Assembly (NCBI RefSeq): GCF_013393345.1
Contig: NZ_QJRF01000028.1
Span: 62,001-126,000 of the forward strand
DNA length: 64,000 nt
Origin: Pseudomonas taiwanensis
GTDB taxonomy: Bacteria; Pseudomonadota; Gammaproteobacteria; Pseudomonadales; Pseudomonadaceae
Direction of reading: 5' to 3'
The notes under the pieces are model-generated. The model did no database searches and was not told the origin of the DNA. It saw only the letters and a program-made list of their open reading frames with translations. The position numbers were made by a program, and so were the translations under genes. Shown here piece by piece: positions 15,747 to 24,407 of the stretch; position 1 is the first letter of the stretch, and each line of letters begins with the position of its first letter.

Positions 15747-16445
15747 ATGAAGCAACTGCGCATCGGCCTGATCGGTGACAGGGACGACAGCATCACCGCA
15801 CACCGAGCCAATCCTCACGCCCTGGAACTCGCCGCCCGGGCCACCGGCCGCGCCGTGGAAGGCATCTGGCTGGCGACCGAGCGCCTCGGTGAACACAACC
15901 TCGATGATTTCGACGGCCTCTGGTGCGTACCCGGCAGTCCATACCGCGACACCGACGCGGTGCTGACGGCCATTGCCCACGCGCGATGCAATGCCCTGCC
16001 CTTTCTCGGCACCTGCGGCGGCTTCCAGTACGCACTACTGGAGCATGCGCGCAACGTCCTCGGCTGGGCCGACGCCGAGCATGCCGAAACCCATCCGGAT
16101 GCCGCCCGCACAGTCATCAGTCCCCTGCCCTGTGCCATGCGGGAAACCCTGGAGCGGGTGGAGCTGCGTGCCGATTCGCGTCTGGCGGCGGCCTACGGCG
16201 TCCAGGAAACTTTCGAAGGCTATTTCTGCGGCTACGGCCTGAACCCCGCCTTTGGCGAGCAACTGACCCAGGGCCCCCTGAAGGTCGCGGCCACCGACGC
16301 TGCCGGCGCGGTACGAGCCATGGAGCTGGACGGCCATCCCTTCTTCATCGCCACCCTGTTCCAGCCGGAACGCGCCGCGCTGATCGGCCGCCTGCCACCG
16401 CTGGTGCACGCCTTCGTCAATGCCTGCCAGGAGAACGCCCGATGA
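15747..16445 (+). CDS. CTP synthase C-terminal-related (class I glutamine amidotransferase-like) protein
   Basis: A 232-residue stand-alone amidotransferase-fold protein resembling the glutaminase half of CTP synthase. It has the nucleophile elbow PFLGTCGGFQYALLEHARNVLG with Cys90. The position of the usual catalytic His is Gln206 in LFQPE, with Glu208 kept, so classical glutaminase chemistry is doubtful. The family is annotated as CTP synthase C-terminal region-related (seleno)protein because some members have selenocysteine at the Cys position. AAAAGGAGG lies just upstream of the ATG. It overlaps the next gene by 4 bases (ATGA). No function is established. Confidence 0.85.
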   Translation: MKQLRIGLIGDRDDSITAHRANPHALELAARATGRAVEGIWLATERLGEHNLDDFDGLWCVPGSPYRDTDAVLTAIAHARCNALPFLGTCGGFQYALLEHARNVLGWADAEHAETHPDAARTVISPLPCAMRETLERVELRADSRLAAAYGVQETFEGYFCGYGLNPAFGEQLTQGPLKVAATDAAGAVRAMELDGHPFFIATLFQPERAALIGRLPPLVHAFVNACQENAR

Positions 16446-16762
16446 TTGCCCCGACGCCGGAACCGCCCTACTACGCGGTGATATTCACCTCGCTTCGCAG
16501 TGAGACCGAACAGGACTATGCCGCCACCGCCGAGCGCATGCTGGAGCTGGCGCGCGAGCAGCCCGGTTTCCTCGGCGTGGAGTCCGCACGCGGCGCCGAC
16601 GGGCTGGGGATAACGGTGTCCTACTGGCGCAGCGAGGACGACATCCGCAACTGGCGCATCCAGGCGGAGCACCGGGAAGCCCAGCGACGCGGGCGCGAAG
16701 AGTGGTACCGCGCGTTCCGTACCCGCGTTGCCCACGTCGAACGGGCGTACGGCAAGGCCTGA
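16442..16762 (+). CDS. Antibiotic biosynthesis monooxygenase (ABM) domain protein
   Basis: A 106-residue ABM/ferredoxin-like fold protein with YAVIFTSLRSETEQDYAATAERMLELAREQPGFLGVESARG and VSYWRSEDDIRNWRIQAEHREAQRRGREEWY. Such proteins are cofactor-free monooxygenases or heme-handling enzymes, often dimeric. It is translationally coupled to the amidotransferase-like gene (ATGA overlap), so the two probably act together. It ends five bases before the convergent fruA stop, with no terminator visible between them. Confidence 0.88.
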   Translation: MIAPTPEPPYYAVIFTSLRSETEQDYAATAERMLELAREQPGFLGVESARGADGLGITVSYWRSEDDIRNWRIQAEHREAQRRGREEWYRAFRTRVAHVERAYGKA

Positions 16763-16767
16763 GTGCC

Positions 16768-18501
16768 TCAGGCTGCGCGCGGCGCCTCCAGCACCAGTTC
16801 CTGAGCGGCATCGCGCTTGAGCAGCGCGTAAAGCACGCCGGTCAGCAAGCTGCCGGCGACTATTGCCAGCAGATAGAGCAGTGCGTGGTTGATGGCATTG
16901 GGGATCAGCAGCACGAACAGGCCACCGTGAGGCGCCATCAGCTTGCAGCCGAAATACATGGACAGCGCGCCGGTCAGTGCACCGCCGATGATGCTGGCCG
17001 GGATCACCCGCAGCGGGTCCTTGGCGGCGAACGGAATGGCGCCTTCGGAGATGAAGCACAGACCGAGCACCAGCGCCGCCTTGCCGGCTTCGCGTTCCCC
17101 TTGGGCGAACTTGCGGCGCATCAGCAGGGTGGCGATGCCCATACCGATGGGCGGTACCATCCCGGCGGCCATGGTGGCGGCCATTGGCGCGTAGCTCTGC
17201 GAGGCCAGCAACCCCACGGAGAACGCGTAGGCGGCTTTGTTGATTGGGCCGCCGAGGTCGACGCACATCATCCCGCCCAGCAGCAGGCCGAGGAGGATGG
17301 CGTTGGACGTGCCCATGTTGTCGAGGAAGTGAGTGAGGCTGGCGAGCATGCCCGCCACCGGCTTGCCCACCACGTAGATCATCACCAGGCCGGTGAACAG
17401 GCTGGAGAGCAGCGGGATGATCAGGATCGGCTTCAACGCTTCGACGCTCGCTGGCAGGTTCAGGTGGCGGTTGATCGCCCGTGCCGAATAGCCGGCGAGA
17501 AAGCCCGCGACTATGCCGCCGATAAAGCCGGCGCCGAGGGTACTGGCGAGCAGGCCGCCGATCATGCCCGGCGCCAGACCCGGACGGTCGGCGATGGAAT
17601 AGGCGATGTAGCCGGCCAGGAGCGGCACCATCAGCTTGAAGGCCGCCTCGCCGCCAATCTGCATCAGGGCAGCGGCTAGTGTTCCCTGTTCCTTGAATGC
17701 CTCGATGCCGAAGACGAAGGACAGGGCGATCAGCAGGCCGCCCGCCACCACCATCGGCAGCATGTAGGAGACGCCGGTGAGCAAGTGCTTGTAGGCCCCC
17801 TTGGGTTCGGCCTTGGCCTTGCCCGGCTGGGCGTCTGCCTTGGTGTCCAGCAGTTGGCCTTCGCTCAGGGCGCGCTTGAGCGTGGCTTCGGATTGCTTGA
17901 GGGCAACCCCGGTGCCGCAGCGGAAGACCTTCTTGCCGGCGAAGCGCGCCGTGTCCACTTCGATATCGGTGGCCAGCAGTACCGCGTCCGCAGCCGCGAT
18001 GGCCTCGGGGCTCAGCGGATCGCGAGCGCCCACCGAGCCCTGGGTTTCCACCTGGAGATCGATGCCGAGGCGCTGGGCCGCCTGCTTCAACGCCTCGGCC
18101 GCCATGAAGGTGTGGGCCACGCCGGTCGGGCAGGCGGTGACGGCGACGATGCGCGGTCGGGAAGCGACGGGGGCGACAGATGCTTCGGGTTGCTGTTCCC
18201 GGGCATCGACGGCGGCGCGCAGGAGGAAGGACTCGCTATCGCGCAGGGCCTCGGCGGGGCTGGCGATGAACACGCGCTTGCCGGCGAAGCGAGTCAGGTC
18301 CAGCGCCCCGCTCTTGACCACCAGCACCCAGTCGGCGGCTTCAAGGGTGGCGGCGGACAGCTGGCTCTCCGGGTGCTGCGGGTCCACGATCTCGACGCTG
18401 GTGCTCCAGCCCAGGCGCTGCGCGGCGGCATCCAGCAGGCGCGCACAGAGCACGCTGGTGACCATGCCATTGGGGCAGGCAGTGACTATGGCGAGTTTCA
18501 T
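16768..18501 (-). CDS. fruA: Fructose-specific PTS enzyme IIBC
   Basis: A 577-residue inner-membrane permease that phosphorylates fructose to fructose-1-phosphate during uptake. An N-terminal IIB-like domain (LAIVTACPNGMVTSV) is followed by a canonical IIB with phospho-Cys in VAVTACPTGVAHTFMAAEAL (about residues 100-200). The IIC membrane domain runs from about 245 onward (GVSYMLPMVVAGGLLIALSFVFGIEAF; GGPINKAAYAFS). The ATG overlaps the fruK stop (ATGA). It is the last gene of fruB-fruK-fruA, the usual Pseudomonas order, and is controlled by Cra. Confidence 0.96.
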   Translation of the reverse strand: MKLAIVTACPNGMVTSVLCARLLDAAAQRLGWSTSVEIVDPQHPESQLSAATLEAADWVLVVKSGALDLTRFAGKRVFIASPAEALRDSESFLLRAAVDAREQQPEASVAPVASRPRIVAVTACPTGVAHTFMAAEALKQAAQRLGIDLQVETQGSVGARDPLSPEAIAAADAVLLATDIEVDTARFAGKKVFRCGTGVALKQSEATLKRALSEGQLLDTKADAQPGKAKAEPKGAYKHLLTGVSYMLPMVVAGGLLIALSFVFGIEAFKEQGTLAAALMQIGGEAAFKLMVPLLAGYIAYSIADRPGLAPGMIGGLLASTLGAGFIGGIVAGFLAGYSARAINRHLNLPASVEALKPILIIPLLSSLFTGLVMIYVVGKPVAGMLASLTHFLDNMGTSNAILLGLLLGGMMCVDLGGPINKAAYAFSVGLLASQSYAPMAATMAAGMVPPIGMGIATLLMRRKFAQGEREAGKAALVLGLCFISEGAIPFAAKDPLRVIPASIIGGALTGALSMYFGCKLMAPHGGLFVLLIPNAINHALLYLLAIVAGSLLTGVLYALLKRDAAQELVLEAPRAA

Positions 18502-19454
18502 CGGGACACCTCTTGTTGTTCTGCCAGCGCCTGGATTTCTACGGCGTCTTCGAGCTGTTGCAGTTGCGCGGCATCGCTGATGCCGAAGCCCACCTGAGTC
18601 ACCGCCTGGGCGGCGATGGCAGTGGCGTGGCGCAGGGTGCGAGCTGCCGGCCAGCCGCTGAGCAGGCCGTGAACCATGCCGGCCAACAGGGAATCACCGG
18701 CGCCCACAGTGCTGGCCACGCTGACCCGTGGCGGCCGGGCATGCAGGGCGATTCCGGTACCGAACCAGTTCACGCCGTCGGCCCCTTGGGAGATGACAAC
18801 CTGTTCGATCCCCAATGCCTGTAGCCGGCCAGCTTCCTCGCGCTGCGCACTGACATCGGCCAGCGACCGGCCGCAGCATTCGCCCAGCTCATCGGCGTTC
18901 GGCTTGATCAGCCAGGGCACCGCGAGCAGGCCGGCGCGCAGGGCCTCGCCACTGGTGTCCAGCGCCACTTTCAAGCCATGGACCTTGAGCCGCGTGATCA
19001 GCTCGGCAAGAAAAGCCGGTGCCACGCCTCGGGGCAGGCTGCCGGCCACCACGGCCAGGTCATGTCCCGGCGCAACGGTATCCAGCCGCGACAGCAGCGC
19101 TGCCTGGGCGGTAGCGTCCACCATCGGGCCCGGTCCGTTGATGTCGGTGACGCGCCCATTGGCTTCCGCCAGCTTGATGTTGCTGCGGGTTTCCCCCGCC
19201 ACGCGGATAAAGGCGTCGACGAAACCGCGTCGGGTGAATAGCGCCTCGAAGGCTTCGGCGTTGTCCCCACCGAGAAAGCCGGAAACGGTCAGGCTGTGGC
19301 CGAGGTCGGCCAGCACCTGGGCCACGTTCACCCCCTTGCCGGCGGCATGGCTGGCCTGGGCCTGGCTGCGGTTCACCTCGCCAGGTTCCAGGCGGTCGAG
19401 ACGCAGGGTCAGGTCCAGCGCGGGGTTCAGGGTAATGCTGAGGATTCGGGCCAT
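18498..19454 (-). CDS. fruK: 1-phosphofructokinase
   Basis: A 318-residue PfkB-family sugar kinase that converts fructose-1-phosphate to fructose-1,6-bisphosphate. The N-terminal ARILSITLNPALDLTLRLDRLEPGEVNR and the C-terminal anion-hole/catalytic motif VGAGDSLLAGMVHGLLSG are diagnostic. The start is the ATG at 19454, in a TGATG overlap with the fruB stop and preceded by GGAG; an ATG three codons upstream is less well placed. It makes the product of FruA usable and clears the Cra effector fructose-1-phosphate. Confidence 0.95.
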   Translation of the reverse strand: MARILSITLNPALDLTLRLDRLEPGEVNRSQAQASHAAGKGVNVAQVLADLGHSLTVSGFLGGDNAEAFEALFTRRGFVDAFIRVAGETRSNIKLAEANGRVTDINGPGPMVDATAQAALLSRLDTVAPGHDLAVVAGSLPRGVAPAFLAELITRLKVHGLKVALDTSGEALRAGLLAVPWLIKPNADELGECCGRSLADVSAQREEAGRLQALGIEQVVISQGADGVNWFGTGIALHARPPRVSVASTVGAGDSLLAGMVHGLLSGWPAARTLRHATAIAAQAVTQVGFGISDAAQLQQLEDAVEIQALAEQQEVSR

Positions 19455-22315
19455 CAGAAACACTCCGCCAGTTCGCGCACAGCCGCCGCGCTTTCCAGGC
19501 CCAGTGCGCTTTCGGCCAGCTCACGGGCGGCGCTGAGGTTGAACTCGCGCACCCGCGCCTTGACCTCGGCGATGCCGCTGGTGGACAGGCTCAGCTCGTC
19601 CACACCCAGCCCCACCAGCAACGGCACCGCCAGCGGGTCACCGGCCAGCTCGCCGCACACGCCCACCCATTTTCCCTGGGCATGGGCTGCGCGCACGGTG
19701 AGGGCGATCAGTTGCAGTACGGCCGGGTGCAGGCCGTCGGCCTGGGCGGACAGCGTCGGGTGGCCCCGGTCGATGGCCAGGCAGTACTGGGTCAGGTCGT
19801 TGGTGCCGATGCTGAAGAAGTCCACCTCGCGAGCCAGCACGGGGGCGATCAGGGCCGCAGAAGGCACCTCGACCATGATCCCCAGCTGGAGGTCGGCCTG
19901 GGGAATCTCCGCGGCTACCTTGAGTGCCATGTCGCGCGCCTGGCGCCACTCTTCGACGGTGCCGACCATGGGGAACATGATGCGCAACGGCCGCCCTTCG
20001 CTGGCACGCATCAGCGCGCGCAACTGGGTTTCCATCAGCTTCGGGCGCTGCAGGGTCAGGCGCACGCCGCGCACGCCGAGGAAGGGGTTTTCCTCGTCCG
20101 GCATGGGCCAGTACGGCAAGGGCTTGTCGCCTCCGACATCCAGCGTGCGGGCCACCAGCGGGCGGTCGTCGAGTGCGTCGAACACCCGGCGATACTCCGC
20201 TTCCTGGGTGGCCAGATCCGGTGCCTGAGGGTGAGCCATGAAGATGAATTCGGTACGCAGCAGGCCGACGCCTTCCGCACCTTGCGCCACCGCCTTGGCG
20301 GCGCCCGTGCAGTCGCCCAGGTTGGCGCAGATTTCCACCCGATGGCCGTCGCGGGTCAGGGCGGGCTCCAGCTTGTCGGCATCGGCCAGTTGCAGACGGC
20401 GCTGCCGGCCTTCCTGTTCCTGGCGGGCACGTTGCAGTTGATCGGCATCAGGCGCCACCACCAGCCGTCCGCGCTGGCCATCCAGCAGTAGCGGCGTGAG
20501 CGGTTCCAGCAGCAGCACGCCCGCCCCGGCGCCCACCAGTGCGGGAATACCCAGGGCACGGGCCACGATGGCGCTGTGGGAGGTGGCGCCGCCACGGGCG
20601 GTGAGAATGCCGGCAACGCGGTCGCGGTCCAGACGCGCCACATCGGACGGCGCCATTTCGTCCATCACCAGGATGTAGGGCTCTTCCGGCTCAGGAACCT
20701 CCTCCACGCCGCAGAGCTGTGCTAGCACACGACGCCCGATATCCCGCAGGTCCGCGGCACGCTCGGCCAGCAGCGCATCGTGCAGGCTTTCCTGCTGGGC
20801 GGCGGCGCCTTCCACCACCGCCAACCAGGCAGCGGCCGCGCTTTCACCCTGTTTCAGGCGGGCGTCTACCTCGTCGCCGAGTTCCGGGTCGGTGAGCATT
20901 TCCAGGTGGGTGATGAAGATTTCGCGGACGGCTTTCGCCTCGCTGCGCAGCACCAGCGCCTCGATCTCGCCGCGCACGTGGTCGATGGCCTGCTGCAGGC
21001 GCTCACGCTCGACGCCGGGGGACTCGCCGCGCAGCGGATAGTCGAATTCCTGGTGCCGATGGATGTGCGCAGGACCCACGGCGATTCCGGGCGCAGCAGG
21101 TACCGCCTGAAGCTGGCTGCCGGGCGCGGGGGCGACGATGGGGGGTGCCGCCGGCTCGTCTTCCGGCATGGCTTGTACGTTGACCGGCAAAGGCTCGACC
21201 TCTTCGCCCAGCCCCTGTTCGATGGCGGCTTTCAGCGCCGGCAAGGCAGCGTCGGCGATAGCCGGTTCAGCGATGATTTCGATGATCTGACCACGGCGAA
21301 TACCCAGGCCCAGGAGCTTGCTCAGGCTCTTGGCGGACACGGCAGCCGTGACGCTGTCGGCGAGCCGCAGGCGAATCTCGCCCTCGAAGGTCTTGGCCAG
21401 TTGCGCCAGCTCCTTGGCCGGCCGCGCGTGCAATCCGTGGGCATTGGGCAGTGGCAGGCGCACGCTGGGCCAGTCGGGCTGGACCTCTCCGCCCAGCACC
21501 TCGAGTACAGCGCGGCGTTGAGTGGCGCGGGCGAGTTCGCGGCCACGCCCCTCTATCAACAGCGCACAGAGGCGCTCCAGCAGGGCCAGGTGGGCGTCTC
21601 CCAGGCTGGCCAGGCAGAACAGGCCGTTGAGGGGCTGGTCGAGATGGCGCAGGGGCTTGTCCGGCGTCAGATAAGCCAGGCCGGGGCGTTGCACCGCCTG
21701 GTCGCTGTGCAGCCACCAGAGCCCATCGCCCAACGGCAGCGGTTCGCCCTGCAGCAAGGCGGCGGCAAAGCCACCCTCCACGCATTCGGTCCGGCGCAGG
21801 AGGCGCGCGGCTTGCAGCACCAGCTCGTCATAGTCATCCACCGCCAGGCCAAGGCCGATCAGTTGATCGTCCAAGGCCAGCTCCTGGGGAGCGCCCTGCA
21901 GCAGCTTGAGGATGTCTTCCGGAGTTTGCGCCTGACGCAGTTCGCTGCCGAGGTCGGCTTCACCCAGGGCACGCGTGAGTATCTGCAGGAGGCGCAGGTG
22001 TTCATCGGATTTGGCGGCGATGCCGATGGCGAGGTACACGATCTGTCCACCGCCCCAGTCGACGCCCTCGGGGAACTGCATCAGGCGCACGCCGGTGTTG
22101 AATACCAGCTCGCGGGTTTGCGGTGTGCCATGGGGGATGGCGATGCCCTGGCCGAGGAAAGTGGAGCCTTGGGTTTCGCGAGCCTCCAGACCGGCGAGGT
22201 ATCCCGCCGCGACCAGGCCATCGCCCTCGAGCCGCTCGGCCAACATGCGCAACGCACACGCCTTGTCCGCCGCCACCAGGCCCATGGAAATCTGCCCTGC
22301 GGTCAGTTCGAGCAT
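19454..22315 (-). CDS. fruB: Fused PTS EIIA(Fru)-HPr-enzyme I
   Basis: A 953-residue cytoplasmic phosphotransfer protein that carries phosphate from PEP to FruA. Domains in order are EIIA (about 1-145; phospho-His62 in GIAIPHGT), HPr (about 285-370; LPNAHGLHARPAKELAQLA) and enzyme I (about 400-953; GGATSHSAIVARALGIPALVG active site, FSIGTNDLTQYCLAIDRGH). The 115-residue stretch between EIIA and HPr is unassigned. GAGAGGTGATGCG precedes the ATG. It is the first gene of the operon, divergent from cra. Confidence 0.96.
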   Translation of the reverse strand: MLELTAGQISMGLVAADKACALRMLAERLEGDGLVAAGYLAGLEARETQGSTFLGQGIAIPHGTPQTRELVFNTGVRLMQFPEGVDWGGGQIVYLAIGIAAKSDEHLRLLQILTRALGEADLGSELRQAQTPEDILKLLQGAPQELALDDQLIGLGLAVDDYDELVLQAARLLRRTECVEGGFAAALLQGEPLPLGDGLWWLHSDQAVQRPGLAYLTPDKPLRHLDQPLNGLFCLASLGDAHLALLERLCALLIEGRGRELARATQRRAVLEVLGGEVQPDWPSVRLPLPNAHGLHARPAKELAQLAKTFEGEIRLRLADSVTAAVSAKSLSKLLGLGIRRGQIIEIIAEPAIADAALPALKAAIEQGLGEEVEPLPVNVQAMPEDEPAAPPIVAPAPGSQLQAVPAAPGIAVGPAHIHRHQEFDYPLRGESPGVERERLQQAIDHVRGEIEALVLRSEAKAVREIFITHLEMLTDPELGDEVDARLKQGESAAAAWLAVVEGAAAQQESLHDALLAERAADLRDIGRRVLAQLCGVEEVPEPEEPYILVMDEMAPSDVARLDRDRVAGILTARGGATSHSAIVARALGIPALVGAGAGVLLLEPLTPLLLDGQRGRLVVAPDADQLQRARQEQEGRQRRLQLADADKLEPALTRDGHRVEICANLGDCTGAAKAVAQGAEGVGLLRTEFIFMAHPQAPDLATQEAEYRRVFDALDDRPLVARTLDVGGDKPLPYWPMPDEENPFLGVRGVRLTLQRPKLMETQLRALMRASEGRPLRIMFPMVGTVEEWRQARDMALKVAAEIPQADLQLGIMVEVPSAALIAPVLAREVDFFSIGTNDLTQYCLAIDRGHPTLSAQADGLHPAVLQLIALTVRAAHAQGKWVGVCGELAGDPLAVPLLVGLGVDELSLSTSGIAEVKARVREFNLSAARELAESALGLESAAAVRELAECF

Positions 22316-22415
22316 CGCATCACCTCTCCGGGCCTTGCGCCCTTCTTATCGTTGTCAGCCATCAGCAGCGTCACCGAACGTCGGTTGCGTCGGTTAAAGC
22401 GTAGACAGAACGCTT

Positions 22416-22430
22416 GCTGAATCGTTTCAC
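22416..22430. promoter_or_regulatory. Cra (FruR) operator
   Basis: GCTGAATCGTTTCAC matches, as I recall it, the enterobacterial Cra consensus RSTGAAWCSNTHHW at all positions. It sits about 100 bases before fruB and 85 before cra, suitable for repression of the fru operon and possibly autoregulation. Confidence 0.7.
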
Positions 22431-22515
22431 TAAACTGAGCTGGCACGTTACTCGATAATCTTCGGTTCTTGAAGCCCGCCCGATGAAACACATCCGCATA
22501 ACAGGAGTCGTCAAC

Positions 22516-23496
22516 TTGAAACTCAGCGATATCGCCCGCCTGGCCGGTGTGTCGGTGACCACCGCCAGCTACGTGATCAACGGCAAGGCCGAGCAGAAGC
22601 GCATCAGCCCGGCGACCGTGGAACGCGTGCAGGCGGTGGTGGACGAGCATGGTTTCAAGCCCAACCCCCAGGCCGCCGGTCTGCGCAGCCGGCAGACGCG
22701 TACCCTGGGTTTCATCCTCCCGGACCTGGAAAACCCCAGTTACGCCCGCCTGGCCAAGCTGCTGGAACAGGGCGCGCGGGCTCGGGGTTATCAACTGCTG
22801 ATCGCCAGCTCCGACGACGAGCCGGATAGCGAACGTCAGCTGCTCAAACTGTTCCGCACACGGCGCTGCGATGCACTGATTGTCGCCAGCTGCCTGCCGC
22901 CGGACGACAACAGCCTGGAGCAACTGCTGGCCGAAGGCCTGCCGGTGATCGCCGTCGACCGGGTCCGCAACCCAGGGCGTTTCTGCGCGGTAGTCAGCGA
23001 CGACCGCCAGGCCAGCCTGCAACTCACCCGCAGCCTGCTGAACCCGGCCCCAGGGCGCGTCGCCCTGCTCGGCGCGCGGCCGGAGCTGCCCATCAGTGCC
23101 GAACGAAGCGCGGGTTTTCATGAGGCCTTGAAAGGACTCAAGTGCGAAGTGCTGGAACTCCAGGGCGAGGACTTCAGCCGCGAGTGCGGCCAGCGCCTGA
23201 TGGCCGACCTGCTGCAACGGGGCGAGCTGCCCGATGTGCTGATCACCACCGCCTACGTCCTGCTCGCGGGGGTGCTGGATGCCCTGCGCGAACACGGCGA
23301 CTGGCCAGAACGAATGCGCGTGGGCACCTTCGGTGACACCCAATTGCTGGACTTCCTGCCGCTAGCAGTGAACTCCATGTACCAGCAGCACGAGCTGATC
23401 GCCGAACAGGTGCTCGCGCTCGCGCTGGATGCGGTCGAGCGCGAGGTTTACGAACCGGGGGTGCGTGGTGTGGCGCGGAAGCTCAAGGAGCGCTAA
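22516..23496 (+). CDS. cra: Catabolite repressor/activator Cra, LacI family
   Basis: A 326-residue LacI-family regulator of fructose metabolism. Its N-terminal helix-turn-helix and hinge (KLSDIARLAGVSVTTASYVINGKAEQKRISPATVERV) are typical of Cra/FruR, and a periplasmic-binding-protein-like effector domain follows. I place the start at the TTG at 22516, nine bases downstream of AGGAG (22503-22507), giving the usual KLSDIA start. An upstream ATG at 22483 would place this Shine-Dalgarno inside the gene. The effector in the family is fructose-1-phosphate. It diverges from fruBKA. Confidence 0.92.
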   Translation: MKLSDIARLAGVSVTTASYVINGKAEQKRISPATVERVQAVVDEHGFKPNPQAAGLRSRQTRTLGFILPDLENPSYARLAKLLEQGARARGYQLLIASSDDEPDSERQLLKLFRTRRCDALIVASCLPPDDNSLEQLLAEGLPVIAVDRVRNPGRFCAVVSDDRQASLQLTRSLLNPAPGRVALLGARPELPISAERSAGFHEALKGLKCEVLELQGEDFSRECGQRLMADLLQRGELPDVLITTAYVLLAGVLDALREHGDWPERMRVGTFGDTQLLDFLPLAVNSMYQQHELIAEQVLALALDAVEREVYEPGVRGVARKLKER

Positions 23497-23510
23497 AAGC
23501 GTTCTCACCC

Positions 23511-23550
23511 TGTGGGAGCGAATTCATTCGCGATTGAAATCGCTCCCGCA
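23511..23550. repeat. Extragenic palindrome GTGGGAGCGAA ... CGCTCCCGCA
   Basis: An inverted pair of the GTGGGAGCGAATTCATTCGCGA unit lies 15 bases after the cra stop, in the convergent gap before the SDR gene. Confidence 0.85.
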
Positions 23551-23574
23551 ACGCACTTGTCCGTGATTTCAGCC

Positions 23575-24351
23575 TCAGACGGACGAGAAGCAGTTATCCA
23601 CAAAGAGGTGAGCGCCACTGACGAAGGATGCCTCATCCGATGCCAAGAACAGCGCGGCGCGCGCCACCTCTTCCGGTTCGCAGAGGCGCCCCTGCTGCGA
23701 CGAAATCGCGGCCTCGCTGGCCTCCACGCCCATGGCCTGCAATTCCTTCATTTCACGAATGCCGTGGGCCGTGCGGATGAATCCGGGCGCCACAGCGTTG
23801 CAGCGTATTCCGCGATCACGAAACTCCACGGCGATGGCCCTGGCGAACATCTGGCAGGCGCCCTTGGTGGCGTTGTAGACCACCTCGCCGGGGGTGGCGT
23901 ACTCGGCGGAGATGGATGAGGTGCAGACAATGCTGCCCTTGCCCTTGGCCAGCATCTGCGGCAACACGGCCCGGGTCATCAAGTACATGCTCTTGACGTT
24001 GACCGCCATCAGCCAGTCCCACTCATCCTCCTCCACATCGAGGAAGGGTTTCACGATCAGCGTGCCGGCGTGATTGAACAGGATGTCCGCGCCTCCGAAC
24101 GCTGCCTCCCCTTTCGCCACGGCCGCCTTGACCTGATCGGCCTTGGAGACATCGGCGCCCACCCCCAATGCTTCCCCACCAGCCGCCTTGATCTGCCGGG
24201 CCAGCTCGTCGGCCGCGTCACCATTGCGATCGACGATCACCACCTTGGCACCCTCGGCGGCGAACAGGCGGCTCGCGGCTTCACCACAGCCACCCGCACC
24301 ACCGCTGATGATCGCAACTTTGCCGAGCAGACGCGGTCTTGCTAAGTGCAT
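23575..24351 (-). CDS. Short-chain dehydrogenase/reductase (SDR)
   Basis: A 258-residue classical SDR. It has the Rossmann glycine motif (SGGAGGCGEAASRLFAAEGA, a variant of TGxxxGxG), an NHAG motif, catalytic Ser in TSSISAEYATPG, the YNATK active-site pair, and a C-terminal SGAHLFVDNCFSSV. I chose the ATG at 24351 because GAGGTGTACGCC precedes it; a start at 24411 would overlap the upstream binding protein. NAD(P)-dependent oxidoreductase; substrate unknown. It follows the PotF-like gene after 56 bases on the same strand and may share its transcript. Confidence 0.9.
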   Translation of the reverse strand: MHLARPRLLGKVAIISGGAGGCGEAASRLFAAEGAKVVIVDRNGDAADELARQIKAAGGEALGVGADVSKADQVKAAVAKGEAAFGGADILFNHAGTLIVKPFLDVEEDEWDWLMAVNVKSMYLMTRAVLPQMLAKGKGSIVCTSSISAEYATPGEVVYNATKGACQMFARAIAVEFRDRGIRCNAVAPGFIRTAHGIREMKELQAMGVEASEAAISSQQGRLCEPEEVARAALFLASDEASFVSGAHLFVDNCFSSV

Positions 24352-24407
24352 GGCGTACACCTCGTATCGATGGGGGCAGTCAGACCAGCCTAGCCCAGCT
24401 TCGCGCA

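Noticed and set aside
15923-16762. Long + strand frame running into the ABM gene
   Set aside because: Its first part is an off-frame reading of the amidotransferase-like gene; the real gene starts at the ATG at 16442 coupled by an ATGA overlap.
20780-22420. 546-codon open frame opposite fruB
   Set aside because: Antisense shadow of the PTS protein; no domain or ribosome binding site.
22452-22465. TGGCACGTTACTCG as a sigma-54 promoter for cra
   Set aside because: The -12 GC is missing at the required spacing.
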